From: Holophagales bacterium
GTDB lineage: Bacteria; Acidobacteriota; Thermoanaerobaculia; UBA5066
Length of the DNA: 64,000 nt
Reading direction: 5' to 3'
Assembly (NCBI GenBank): GCA_016719485.1
Contig: JADJZB010000029.1
Location: 186,001-250,000 of the forward strand
Shown here: one piece after another, positions 53,013 to 63,761 of the stretch
Layout of the letters: each line of letters opens with the position of its first letter
How positions within the stretch are numbered: the stretch's first letter is position 1
Notes under the pieces: model-generated
What the model was told of the DNA's origin: nothing
What the model saw: only the letters and a program-made list of their open reading frames with translations
Databases searched by the model: none
Program-made: the position numbers and the translations under genes

Positions 53013-53804
53013 ATGAAGTCCTTCCCCAGAGCCCGCTACGCCGTCCTCTTCCTCCCGATCGCGACCTTCTGCTGTGCCCCGGTCGCCACGGCGCCCCGGA
53101 CCGCCCCCGCGGTCTCGACTTCCGGTCCCACGGGAGGTGCTCTCCCCTCGAGGCCGGCCGGTGTCCCGACCGACGAGCTGCACTGGCTGCGCGCGTCGGC
53201 CGAGTACCGCGCGATCACCATCCAGACGTTCCGGGCGGCCCTCGAAGCCGCCGCGGAGGCGAGCGCCGGGAGGCCCGCCGGGAGCTGGGGCGTTTCCGTC
53301 GACGCCGACGAGACGATCATCGACAACTCCGGCTATGAGGTCGAGCTCCAGCGGCAGGGCCTCGTCCACACGGACCCCGCCTGGAAGGCGTGGGTGGAAC
53401 GCGGCGAGCGCACGGCCGTGCCCGGCGCCGCGATGTTCCTCGGCGGCGTGCAGAAGCTGGGCGGACGCGTCGCGGTGGTCACGAACACCGCCCACTCGCT
53501 CTGCGCGAACGTCGCCGCGAACCTCCGATCCCTCTCGCTCCCCTACGACATCCTCGTCTGCCGCGCCGACGACGGCGAGGACCGGAAGGAGGGGCGCTGG
53601 CGGAGCGTCGCCGACGGCACCGCGAGCCCCGACCTCGGCCCCGTCGAGATCCTCGTCTGGGTCGGGGACAACATCCAGGACTTCCCCGACCAGAGCCAGG
53701 CGCTTCGCGGCGAGCCCGAGGCCGCCTTCGGCGACTTCGGCGTCCGGTTCTTCGCGCTCCCGAACCCGATCTACGGAACGTGGGAGAAGAACGCACCGAG
53801 GTAG
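53013..53804 (+). CDS. HAD-family acid phosphatase lipoprotein (class B/e(P4)-like)
   Basis: 263 residues from ATG 53013. The N-terminus has a lipobox-like Cys pair (LPIATFCCAP). HAD motif I is SVDADETIIDNSGYE (nucleophile Asp and DxDxT variant), VVTNT supplies motif II, and VGDNIQDFPD gives the acidic motif IV. This layout matches outer-membrane acid phosphatases that dephosphorylate nucleotides. It is convergent with the HD-GYP gene. Confidence 0.85.
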   Translation: MKSFPRARYAVLFLPIATFCCAPVATAPRTAPAVSTSGPTGGALPSRPAGVPTDELHWLRASAEYRAITIQTFRAALEAAAEASAGRPAGSWGVSVDADETIIDNSGYEVELQRQGLVHTDPAWKAWVERGERTAVPGAAMFLGGVQKLGGRVAVVTNTAHSLCANVAANLRSLSLPYDILVCRADDGEDRKEGRWRSVADGTASPDLGPVEILVWVGDNIQDFPDQSQALRGEPEAAFGDFGVRFFALPNPIYGTWEKNAPR

Positions 53805-53828
53805 CGCGACCACAGCGGCAGGCGCAAC

Positions 53829-53845
53829 AGCCGGCCGGGCCGGCT
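53829..53845. terminator. Short hairpin between convergent genes
   Basis: The 6-bp stem AGCCGG/CCGGCT with a 5-base loop lies in the 39-base gap and touches the HD-GYP stop. Weak, no T-run. Confidence 0.3.
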
Positions 53846-54539
53846 ACCGACCGTTCGGGTAGTCGGCGAAGACCGGCTCTCCGTCGCGCTCCAGGATGCG
53901 GAGGAAGACGGGGACGACCTGCGGGTCGAACTGCGTGCCCGCGCCCTCGGCGAGGTGGGTCTTGACGCGCTCGGAAGGCCAGCCGGCCCGGTAGGCACGG
54001 TCGAAGCGAAGGGCGTCCCAGACGTCGACGACGGCGAAAAGCCGGGCTACGAGCGGAATCTCCTCGCCCCTCAGTCCGCGCGGGTAGCCGGTGCCGTCCC
54101 ATCGCTCGTGGTGGCAGTACGGAATGTCGAGCGCCGGTCGGAGGAAGTCGATCCTTTTCAGCATCTCCCAGGCGTGCTCGGGATGGCGCCGCATCTGCGC
54201 CTGCTCTTCCTCGTCGAGCTCGCCGGCCTTGAGGAGGATTCCGTCGGGGAGCGCCATCTTCCCGACGTCGTGAAGGAGCGCGCCCCGCCGGACGTGGACG
54301 AGCTGCTCACCGCAGACTCCGAGCTCCGCCGCCAGCCGGACGGAGAGGTCGACGACGCGGCGGCTGTGGCCCTGCGTTTCGCCGTCCCTGAGGTCGAGGG
54401 CCCTGATCCACCCTTCGAGCGTCGCCTCGTAGGCCCGGAGAATCTCCTCCGCCCCGCGAGCCGCCGCCTCGACGGCGAGCTGGCGCTCCACGTCGGACGC
54501 CCGGCGGCCGGTCGTCGTTCTCGTTCCCCGTTCGGTCAC
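53844..54539 (-). CDS. HD-GYP domain phosphodiesterase
   Basis: 231 residues. The metal and signature residues of HD-GYP c-di-GMP phosphodiesterases are present: ETQGHSRRV, LLHDVGKMALPD and HHERWDGTGYPRGL with GYP. It consists of the catalytic domain only, with a short basic N-terminus and no receiver or membrane segment. Predicted to degrade cyclic di-GMP in the cytosol. Confidence 0.9.
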   Translation of the reverse strand: MTERGTRTTTGRRASDVERQLAVEAAARGAEEILRAYEATLEGWIRALDLRDGETQGHSRRVVDLSVRLAAELGVCGEQLVHVRRGALLHDVGKMALPDGILLKAGELDEEEQAQMRRHPEHAWEMLKRIDFLRPALDIPYCHHERWDGTGYPRGLRGEEIPLVARLFAVVDVWDALRFDRAYRAGWPSERVKTHLAEGAGTQFDPQVVPVFLRILERDGEPVFADYPNGR

Positions 54540-54599
54540 GAAGCCCCCCCCGCCCGACCGTAGCGAAACGGGGAGGCCGAGGTCAAGGAGGCGTGGCCG

Positions 54600-57500
54600 T
54601 CACAGCGAAGCGACGAGACTGTCCCAGAAATCGCAGACGTCCGTCCGGACGCCGTCGACCGGTCCGGACGGGAGATCCCAGACGAGCGTGCGGTCCCGGA
54701 CCGGGTCGTAGGCCGGCCAGTGCGGGAGACCCTCTCCGTTCGGGTCTCCCCCCGCAGCGAACCGTGCCCAGGCCGCGTTCATCGACTCCGAAAGCGCCCG
54801 CTCCGCCGCGCTGGGCGCGTACCCCGCGAACGCGTCGAAGCTCCCGAAAACGAACGGGATCTCGATGCCGTGGACCGCGCCGTAGAGACGGCTCGCCGGA
54901 TAGGAGAAGAAGTAGCGGAACACCGGCGAGCCGCCCTTCGCGGCAGCCCGGGCGAAACGCCGGGACGGGCAGATGAAGCGGGAGTCGCTCGTGACGGCCA
55001 CGTAGGCTTTCCGCGGCGAGGCGTAGGCCGAGACCGGGTACCGCGCGAGGACGAGCGGGGCGAGGGCGCCGACCTGGGCCGTGACGAGCGCCCGATATTC
55101 GGCCTCGGTCGTGATGGGCGGGGCCGCGGATCCCGTTTCGTCGGCGTTGGCCCCGATGGCGAACGGGACCCTGTTGTGCTCCCCCTTCCCGAGGACGACC
55201 TCGGGCGATGCGCTGAGGACGAACCCGTCGACCGCCGGCCCCCACAGCTGGCCCGAGGACGAGGTGACCGAGACGACGGGCGGGACGGCGCGCAGGAGAT
55301 CCTCGAACGGCCGGGCGCGCAGACACGCGGCGGGATCGGCCGCCTGGGCACAGCCCGCCTTCCCGGTGAGCGTGTTGCCGAACGCGACGAACTCGGCGAG
55401 CGGCCGCTGCGCGCAGCCGCCGCTCTGGATCAGGGCGCGCTCGAAGAGGCCTGCGGCGAGCGGCGACGCGACGAGCGTGCAGACGTTCACGCCTCCCGCC
55501 GACTCCCCGAAGATCGCGACGCGCGCCGGGTCTCCCCCGAATGCGGCGATGTTTCGCTTCACCCAGCGCAGCGCGGCGAGCTGGTCGTACGTCCCGTAGT
55601 TCCCCGAGACGCCGCGGCGGGATTCAGCCGAGAGGAAGGGCTGCGCGAGCCATCCGAACGAGGAGAGCCTGTAATTCGCCGTGACGACGACGGCGCGCCC
55701 CTTCTCCGCGAGAACGGTCCCGTCGTAGTACGCGTAGGAGCTCGCTCCCGCGGCGTTTCCGCCCCCGTGGATGAAGAACAGGACCGGGAGCGGCGAGGCC
55801 GGCGGCACCGCGGGCGCCCAGACGTTCAGGGTGAGGCACTCCTCCGAGCCCGTGACGTTTCCGTCCTCGTCCAGCTGCGCGCAGGGAGAGCCGAACGTGG
55901 CCGCGCGCCGCACCCCGATCCACGGGGCCGGGGGCGCGGGCGGCCGCCAGCGGAGGGGACCCGTCGGAGGCGCCCCGAAGGGAACCCCGCGATACGACGT
56001 GCTCCCCCCGCTGGCGATCCCGGAGACGGCTCCCCCCTCCGTCAGGACTGCGCCGGCCGGTGCGACGACCTCGACCGTGACGGGTGCGGAGCGGTCCTCG
56101 GGACACGTCGACGAGGGAATCCAGCGGTACGTCGTCGTAACCGCCGGGAAGACGGAAAGCTCCCCGCCGGGCCCGAGCGGAACGTCTCCCGGAACGACCC
56201 GCCCGGCGCCCCGTCCCGGGGCCTGCAGACTCAGAACCACGGGACTTCCCGCTTCGACCCGGGACGAAGAGGAAGTGAGAAGCGGAGTCGGACCGGCCGG
56301 CGGGCACGGGGTCACCGGCAGGAAGGCGGGCGGGAGAATCGCGGGGTCCCCGGTCCCGTTGTCGATGACGCTCGCGTAGGCGTCGAGGGTGCCCGCCTCC
56401 ACCGTCACCTCGAGCGTCGCGCCGCGCGGCACGACCGCGCCGCCGAACCAGTCGGAGAGCGACCGCTGCGTCCACGACGACGGGCCGGAGTCGAACACCG
56501 CATCGGCGAGCGTCGCTCCCGCCGAGGCCCTGAGTCGGAGCCCGCCCCGCGCACCCGCGGCGCCGCTCACGAACGCGACGTTCGTCCGGAAGCCCGACGT
56601 ACCGGAGTCCGCAGAAAGGCCCGTGAAGACGAGGACTCGACCCGGGCCCGCGAGGGCGTCTTCGGCGGTGGGCTCCTGGGAGGCGGCGAAGGTCCCTGGC
56701 CGTCCCGACGGATCGACGTTCCGGGTCGCGCCGAGGACCGCGAGCCGCTCCGGCGAGGTCACCCGGACCGCTCCCGCGCTCCCGTCCGGGACTCCCAGCG
56801 CGCCGAGGAGGTCGGGCTCCTCGAAGGCGCCGCGAGGCGGGACGCTTCGCGACACGCGTCCACCTCCGCCGTGGGCTTCGAGCGTCACCTCGACCGGTGC
56901 GGGGCCCGGGTTGACCAGGCGCAGTCCCGTCCGCCAGAGCGTTCCGTTCGCGCCGGGGGCGCGGGCGGCGCCCGGGAGGAGAAGCGCGAACGGAGGTGCC
57001 GAGGGCATGTCGGTCCGGCGCGCCAGGGCGAGGAGTCCGTCGCCCGTGACGTTGTCGACGACGGCGGCATAGGCCACCGCCGACCCGCTGAGGACGCGAA
57101 CCTCGACCCGTCCGAGCTCGATCTCGGGGTCGGATGCGAGCTCGCCGACCCCCTGCTGCCAGAAGAGCGGCGCCTTCGCCTCGAGACGCCGTTCGCCTCT
57201 CACGAGACCCGTGTCGTCGACGATCGTCACGAGCACCTCGGACCCCGGCTCGAGGAGGGCCACCGCCACGTTCGTCCGGAAGTCGGTGCCGGCAGCTGCC
57301 GTGTGCGTGAGCCAGGGCGCGATCCCTGTCTCGCCCGGCCACAGGGCCTCGGCCTCGCGGAGGGACGGAAGGGCGAGGCCATAGGTGCCTCGCGGATCCG
57401 CGATGTTGGCGGTGACCCCCCGGAGAAGAAATGGCCGATCCGCCCGGGCGAGGAGACATCCGGCCGCCGAGGAGAGGCCGAAGAGGGAATCGACCGGGTC

Positions 57501-57767
57501 GTCCAGGCGGCGCGTCTGCCGGGGTTCGAGGACGAGGCGCGTCGTTCCGGCCCGGCCAGTCGCCGCGAGGAGCTCGAGGTCGACCTCGAGGGGCGTATCC
57601 GAGGGGTTGTGAAGCCAGACCGTCGAGACGAAGCGGCTCCCGAACGCCCCGTCCGCGCGCGCCACGCCCGGGAGGACGAGACGCTCCTCCCCGGTCGCCG
57701 GAAGGGCGAAGAACAGGATCGAAGCCAGCGCGCACGACCGGCACGCCCCGGTGAACCAACCTCCCAT
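54600..57767 (-). CDS. Secreted fusion of beta-sandwich modules with a type B carboxylesterase
   Basis: 1055 residues from ATG 57767, behind GGAGGGA. After the signal peptide (SCALASILFFALPATG), residues 30-480 contain repeated immunoglobulin-like units (FVSTVWLHNPSDTPLEVDLE, DFRTNVAVALLEPG, GLRLVNPGPAPVEVTLE). A PKD-like stretch follows, then a complete type B carboxylesterase with FFIHGGG (oxyanion), FGESAGGVN (Ser), GANADETGS (Glu) and GAVHGIEIPFVFG (His). The esterase presumably acts outside the cell, with the N-terminal modules anchoring or binding. Confidence 0.85.
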   Translation of the reverse strand: MGGWFTGACRSCALASILFFALPATGEERLVLPGVARADGAFGSRFVSTVWLHNPSDTPLEVDLELLAATGRAGTTRLVLEPRQTRRLDDPVDSLFGLSSAAGCLLARADRPFLLRGVTANIADPRGTYGLALPSLREAEALWPGETGIAPWLTHTAAAGTDFRTNVAVALLEPGSEVLVTIVDDTGLVRGERRLEAKAPLFWQQGVGELASDPEIELGRVEVRVLSGSAVAYAAVVDNVTGDGLLALARRTDMPSAPPFALLLPGAARAPGANGTLWRTGLRLVNPGPAPVEVTLEAHGGGGRVSRSVPPRGAFEEPDLLGALGVPDGSAGAVRVTSPERLAVLGATRNVDPSGRPGTFAASQEPTAEDALAGPGRVLVFTGLSADSGTSGFRTNVAFVSGAAGARGGLRLRASAGATLADAVFDSGPSSWTQRSLSDWFGGAVVPRGATLEVTVEAGTLDAYASVIDNGTGDPAILPPAFLPVTPCPPAGPTPLLTSSSSRVEAGSPVVLSLQAPGRGAGRVVPGDVPLGPGGELSVFPAVTTTYRWIPSSTCPEDRSAPVTVEVVAPAGAVLTEGGAVSGIASGGSTSYRGVPFGAPPTGPLRWRPPAPPAPWIGVRRAATFGSPCAQLDEDGNVTGSEECLTLNVWAPAVPPASPLPVLFFIHGGGNAAGASSYAYYDGTVLAEKGRAVVVTANYRLSSFGWLAQPFLSAESRRGVSGNYGTYDQLAALRWVKRNIAAFGGDPARVAIFGESAGGVNVCTLVASPLAAGLFERALIQSGGCAQRPLAEFVAFGNTLTGKAGCAQAADPAACLRARPFEDLLRAVPPVVSVTSSSGQLWGPAVDGFVLSASPEVVLGKGEHNRVPFAIGANADETGSAAPPITTEAEYRALVTAQVGALAPLVLARYPVSAYASPRKAYVAVTSDSRFICPSRRFARAAAKGGSPVFRYFFSYPASRLYGAVHGIEIPFVFGSFDAFAGYAPSAAERALSESMNAAWARFAAGGDPNGEGLPHWPAYDPVRDRTLVWDLPSGPVDGVRTDVCDFWDSLVASL

Positions 57768-57924
57768 GAGTCCCTCCAGCCCCTCTTGACGCACGCGGGG
57801 CGCCGATGGATGACGGCGCCTCCCGCTTTCCTCTCGCGTCGGTCCGGATCAGCCGCCGCGGCCCCCTACAGGCTGCGATCGCATCTCCATTACACTCCAG
57901 CGCACGTTCCGGAGGGATCCCCCG

Positions 57925-58800
57925 ATGAGTCTTCTGACGAAGTTCAACCTCGCCCTGGTCGCCGTCTTCGCCCTCGCCCTGGTTCCCGCGGGCTGGATCT
58001 CGCACGACCTCCTCCAGAAGAGCGCACGGACCCAGGTGATCGAGAACGCGCGGATCATGATGGAGACGGCCCTCGCGGTGCGGACCTACACGATCCGGCA
58101 GATCCAGCCGCTGCTCGCGCCCCAGCTCGCGACGACGTTCCTCCCCCAGTCGGTGCCCGCCTACTCCGCCACCGAGATCTTCAGCGCCCTCCGGAAGACG
58201 AACCCCGAGTACGCCTACAAGGAGGCGACGCTGAACCCGACGAACCCGCGAAACCGGACCGTCGACTGGGAAGCCGACCTCGTGCACGCCTTCCGCAACG
58301 ACGACCGGAAGATGGAGATCATCGGAGAGCGGGACACGCCGCAGGGCCGCGCGCTCTTCCTCTCCCACCCGATCCGGATCAAGGACGAGAAGTGCCTCGC
58401 CTGCCACACGACGCCGGACATCGCGCCGGCCTCCCAGGTGAAGGCTTACGGCCCGAACAACGGCTTCGGGTGGAAGCTGAACGAGATCATCGGCGCCCAG
58501 ATCGTCTCGGTGCCGATGTCGCTCCCGGTGAAGATGGCGCGGGACGCCTTCCGAACGCTCATCCTGACGCTGGCCGGCGTCTTCGCGCTCACGCTCCTCA
58601 TCCTCAACCTCCTCCTGAGGTTCGTCGTCATCCGGCCGCTCCGCGAGCTGTCGGCGATGGCCGACCAGGTGAGCCTCGGGAACATGGACATCCCCGACGT
58701 GAAGGTCGGCGGGAGCGACGAGGTCGCGCAGCTCGCCTCCTCGTTCGGGCGGATGAAGATCAGCCTCCGCAAGGCGCTCGCGATGCTGGAGCAGGAGTAG
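57925..58800 (+). CDS. Membrane c-type heme sensor (DUF3365) with HAMP domain
   Basis: 291 residues. TM1 is LALVAVFALALVPAGWI. A periplasmic DUF3365 domain ends in the heme-binding motif CLACHTTPD (residues about 156-160). TM2 is TLILTLAGVFALTLLILNLL, followed by HAMP (FVVIRPLRELSAMADQVSLG). The protein ends just after HAMP, so the output must be another protein. The Ser/Thr kinase gene starts 20 bases later and is the obvious partner. Confidence 0.85.
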   Translation: MSLLTKFNLALVAVFALALVPAGWISHDLLQKSARTQVIENARIMMETALAVRTYTIRQIQPLLAPQLATTFLPQSVPAYSATEIFSALRKTNPEYAYKEATLNPTNPRNRTVDWEADLVHAFRNDDRKMEIIGERDTPQGRALFLSHPIRIKDEKCLACHTTPDIAPASQVKAYGPNNGFGWKLNEIIGAQIVSVPMSLPVKMARDAFRTLILTLAGVFALTLLILNLLLRFVVIRPLRELSAMADQVSLGNMDIPDVKVGGSDEVAQLASSFGRMKISLRKALAMLEQE

Positions 58801-58819
58801 CCGGAAGGCCCCGGCGACG

Positions 58820-60346
<1,527 letters not shown>

Positions 60347-60434
60347 CGCGCCACCAAAACGGCTCCAGACTGACGCACCACACTCCCCCGGGAACAACCC
60401 GGCAACGGCCCGACGCGCCGGGAGAGGGATGCGA

Positions 60435-61211
60435 ATGCCGACGATCAGCACCAGAAAGTTCATCGCCCTCCGCAAGCTCACACGCTCCCTCGCCGAGACG
60501 CTCCGCACCGACCTGCGCGGCACGTTGATGACGGTCGAGCCGCTGATGCGGCCGCGGGTGATGTTCGGCGAGCACGTTCAGGGGCACGGCAAGGATCTCG
60601 TCAAGGGCGCCGACAGAGCCTTCAAGGACCTGGCGGCCGACTACGCCGAGGTGGCCGGAAGCAAGCCGTTTCACATCCCGAAGGAGCTGAAGTCGCCATT
60701 CGAGGTGATGAGCGCGTCTCTGGAGATGCAGCCGGTGGAGTACTCCTACACGGCCCGCGGCGATCGGGACAGCAAGACCGTCCGGATCACGTCTCCGCTG
60801 AGGTGGGTCGTCAACTACCGCGACTACGGCATCGAGGACCTCAAGCGCGTCCTGGCGGACCGCAACCGGACCGAGGAGCAGCTCCGGCGCTTCGTCCTCC
60901 ATTTCCTGCTGGTCGAGCACGTCTTCACCCGGCAGCCCGGCATCAAGGACATGCTCGCGTCGCTCCGGTTCCCGGTCGTCGTCGAACGCCGTCCGGAGTT
61001 CGGGAACCTCCCGATCACCTGCATCACGACCGCGGTCTCGACCTACCGCCCGGACGACGAGGTGCTCATCGAGACGACGGAGATCTCCGGGAGCGAGGAG
61101 TTCGAGGAGTTCGTGCGGGTCTCGGACATCTCGGGCCTGAAGGACGCCTTCCGCGAGAAGCTCGTCGAGATCGTGAAAGCCCAGGACCCGGAGCTTCTCG
61201 AGGAAGCCTGA
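60435..61211 (+). CDS. Conserved-looking cytosolic protein of unknown function
   Basis: 258 residues. ATG 60435 is preferred over 60429 because GGAGAGG then lies 7 bases upstream. There is no signal peptide or TM. An N-terminal helical part (KFIALRKLTRSLAETLRTDL) precedes an alpha/beta part (VRITSPLRWVVNYRDYGIE, PITCITTAVSTYRPDDEVLI). Between a Ser/Thr kinase and a sheath gene, a type VI accessory role is plausible, but I do not recognise the family. Confidence 0.6.
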   Translation: MPTISTRKFIALRKLTRSLAETLRTDLRGTLMTVEPLMRPRVMFGEHVQGHGKDLVKGADRAFKDLAADYAEVAGSKPFHIPKELKSPFEVMSASLEMQPVEYSYTARGDRDSKTVRITSPLRWVVNYRDYGIEDLKRVLADRNRTEEQLRRFVLHFLLVEHVFTRQPGIKDMLASLRFPVVVERRPEFGNLPITCITTAVSTYRPDDEVLIETTEISGSEEFEEFVRVSDISGLKDAFREKLVEIVKAQDPELLEEA

Positions 61212-61243
61212 CGCCGGCGCAGGCTGCGCCACCCTTCTCGCGT

Positions 61244-62224
61244 TCAGCTCTTCCTTCGGATCCAGAGCCCGCCGCCCCGCGTCCGCTGCCACTGCGGAAG
61301 CTCCTTGAGGATCGCCCCCCGGTGGGCCGTCTCGAGGAAGCTCGCGAAGACGGCGATCTCCCAGGCCGCGTTGTTCAGGAGGAACGCCCGCCACAGGTAG
61401 GCCTCGTTCCAGGCCCGCCCCTCGGTCACCCACGAGCTCGGGTACTCGAACGGCCAGAAGACACCGTTGGGGTGGACGTGGACGCCTCCTTTCAGCCTCG
61501 GGATCACGCGGAAGAGGAGGTGGTTCAGGTCGCTCCCGGTCCTCGAGACGTGGCTCGTCTCGACGCACAGGACGTCACCCGACGAGAGGGAGGTGAACGT
61601 GTCGAACGGCACCTCGTGGACCCGCGCCGGAAGGAGACGGACCTTCTCGGCCTCTTCGGCCTTCAGGAGCGGGCGCAGGCGCTCCGCGTCGGGATCGACG
61701 ACCGTGATCGAGATCGTCCGGCCGAAGACGTGCTCGTTCAGGTCGAGGAGCACGGGGACGAACGGGCCCGCGCCGGCGCAGACGACGCGCCGCGGCCGGA
61801 GCTTTCTGAGCACGGCGTGCAGGAGCGCGACGTCGCCCCAGCCGTAGGCCGGGTCGTCGGGGGAGCTGCGCCGCCCCTCCGTCCCCGCCGGCAGCGGCGG
61901 TTCGGCGCCCCAGCGCTTCATTTCGCGGATCACCGTCAGCTGCTCCTCGACGAGCGTGTCGATGCCGGGGAGCTCCTCGGGGGGTTTTCCGAACAGCTCG
62001 CTCTCGCGGCGCCGCACGTCGTCGAGGTCCGGGATCGGGGAGTGCGGATGGCCGGGCGGCACCCAGAGCCTGCGCATCGTCTCGCGCGCCTGGGCCAGGT
62101 CGTCGCGTTGCCCCTTCACCGTCTGGCGAAGCTCCTCGCGCTCGCCCTCGAGGGCCAGGATGTAGCGGTGGATGTCCTTGAGAACCGGGAGCTGCCGCCC
62201 CACCTTCTTCAGGAAGCGGATCAA
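61244..62224 (-). CDS. Class I SAM-dependent methyltransferase-like protein
   Basis: 326 residues. TTG 62224 is chosen as start because AAGGAGG lies 7 bases upstream. Residues 20-60 are a coiled coil. Residues 130-270 form a Rossmann methyltransferase fold: RRVVCAGAGPFVPVLLDL (motif I), ISITVVDPDAERL (motif II), GDVLCVETSHV (motif IV). Close to families that act on sugars or cell-surface polymers; substrate unknown. Confidence 0.75.
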   Translation of the reverse strand: MIRFLKKVGRQLPVLKDIHRYILALEGEREELRQTVKGQRDDLAQARETMRRLWVPPGHPHSPIPDLDDVRRRESELFGKPPEELPGIDTLVEEQLTVIREMKRWGAEPPLPAGTEGRRSSPDDPAYGWGDVALLHAVLRKLRPRRVVCAGAGPFVPVLLDLNEHVFGRTISITVVDPDAERLRPLLKAEEAEKVRLLPARVHEVPFDTFTSLSSGDVLCVETSHVSRTGSDLNHLLFRVIPRLKGGVHVHPNGVFWPFEYPSSWVTEGRAWNEAYLWRAFLLNNAAWEIAVFASFLETAHRGAILKELPQWQRTRGGGLWIRRKS

Positions 62225-62308
62225 CGGAACCTCCTTGTTGCGGGACCTCCAGTCTATCTCCTCCCCGCCTATACTCGAGGACACGAATCGTCGAGGAGGT
62301 CTCCCCCG

Positions 62309-63658
62309 ATGGCGAAGCCGTTTTCATTCGGTGCGATCGACGTCCGTCTCGAGGCCGAGTCCGAGCCCCGCCCTGCACGGGCCGAGGACGACGCCCCTTT
62401 TCGCATCCTCGTAGCCGCCGACTTCTCCGGCCGGGCCGCCCGCGGCCTCGTCGAGACGGGCGCGCCGGTCGGCGAAAGAAAGGCGATCCGCGTCGACCTC
62501 GACTCGCTCGACGCCACCATCGCACGCCTCGAGCCGCAGGTCCGCCTCGGCGACGGCGACGTGTTCCGATTCCGCGAGCTGGACGACTTCCTCCCCGATA
62601 CGCTCTTCGCGCGGATCGCGCGATTCGGCGCGCTGAAGGAAGCCTCCGACGCGGACGCGAAACGCCGGGCCACGAGCCGTCCCGCGGCCGGGCTCCTCGA
62701 CCGGATCCTGGACGGGACGGCCCGGGAGGAGGCTCCGGTCGCCGCCGCCGGCCCGGACAGGCCGACGGAGCTGATGCGGGCCATCCTCGGAAGCAGCGCA
62801 TTCCGGGCTCTCGAAGCCGCCTGGCGTGGCGTCGACTTCCTCCTTCGGCGCCTGGACGTCGACGGCCCCCTGACGCTCCACCTCGTCGACATCTCGCCGG
62901 GGGAGCTTCGGTCCGACCTCCTCGCGGGCGACGACCTCGGCAAATCGGGTCTCCACCGGCTTCTCGTCGACAAGACCGTTGGAACGCCCGGGGCGCACCC
63001 GTGGGCCGCCTTCGTCGTTCTCGGCGCGTTCGGCGCCTCGAAGGAGGACGCCGAAGCTCTGGGACGTCTCGCGAAGATCGCCTCCAAGGCAGGGACGGCC
63101 GTTCTCGCCGGCGCCGAGCCGGGGCTCGTCGGCTGCGCGTCGCTCGCCGCGACGCCGGACCCGCACGACTGGTCCGCACCCGAAGGCGAGGGGGCCGAGG
63201 CGTGGGCCGCGCTCCGACGCCTTCCCGAGGCGCGGTACGTCGGCCTCGCGCTGCCACGCCTCCTCCTCCGCCTTCCGTACGGCAAGGAGACGAACGCCGT
63301 CGAGGCGTTCGAGTTCGAGGAGCTCTCCTCGCCGCCGGTGCACGAGGAGTACCTCTGGGGTAGCCCGGCCCTGGCCCTCGCCCTTCTCCTCGGAGAGGCG
63401 TTCCTGGAGGACGGCTGGAGCCTCCGGCCTGGCTCGGCGCAGGACATTCCGGGCCTCCCGTTCGCGCTCGTCACCCAGGACGGCGAGAAGCACGCCGTCC
63501 CCTGCGCGGAGACCCTCTTCACCGTCCGCGCCATGGAGGCCGTGACGGCGAAGGGTCTGATGCCCCTCCTCACGCTGAAGGGGACCGACACGGTGCGCCT
63601 CGCGACGTTCCAGTCGATCGCCGAGCCCTACGCCGCGCTGGCCGGGCGCTGGGGCTGA
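62309..63658 (+). CDS. Fused and shortened TssB-TssC-like type VI sheath protein
   Basis: 449 residues, ATG 62309 behind GAGGAGG. Residues 1-115 follow TssB (FRILVAADFSGRAAR, RKAIRVDLDSLDATIARLEP, RELDDFLPDTLFARI). Residues 150-449 follow TssC (LGSSAFRALEAAWRGVDFL, LLVDKTVGTPGAHPWAAFVV, EEYLWGSPALALALLLGEAF, LMPLLTLKGTD). Normal TssB (about 165) and TssC (about 490) are separate and longer. It may form the contractile sheath as a single polypeptide or be a specialised sheath-like factor. It converges on clpV across a strong hairpin. Confidence 0.75.
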   Translation: MAKPFSFGAIDVRLEAESEPRPARAEDDAPFRILVAADFSGRAARGLVETGAPVGERKAIRVDLDSLDATIARLEPQVRLGDGDVFRFRELDDFLPDTLFARIARFGALKEASDADAKRRATSRPAAGLLDRILDGTAREEAPVAAAGPDRPTELMRAILGSSAFRALEAAWRGVDFLLRRLDVDGPLTLHLVDISPGELRSDLLAGDDLGKSGLHRLLVDKTVGTPGAHPWAAFVVLGAFGASKEDAEALGRLAKIASKAGTAVLAGAEPGLVGCASLAATPDPHDWSAPEGEGAEAWAALRRLPEARYVGLALPRLLLRLPYGKETNAVEAFEFEELSSPPVHEEYLWGSPALALALLLGEAFLEDGWSLRPGSAQDIPGLPFALVTQDGEKHAVPCAETLFTVRAMEAVTAKGLMPLLTLKGTDTVRLATFQSIAEPYAALAGRWG

Positions 63659-63705
63659 TTCCCCGGGCAAAGACCGCACTCGTACGCGAGCCGGGAGCGC
63701 AGGAA

Positions 63706-63735
63706 GGGCCGGGCTCCCCTCGGGGAGCCCGGCCC
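63706..63735. terminator. Strong bidirectional hairpin between sheath and clpV genes
   Basis: Perfect 14-bp inverted repeat GGGCCGGGCTCCCC/GGGGAGCCCGGCCC with a 2-base centre. No T-run. Confidence 0.6.
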
Positions 63736-63761
63736 TGGATCTTCAGGCGAACTCTCGGGCG

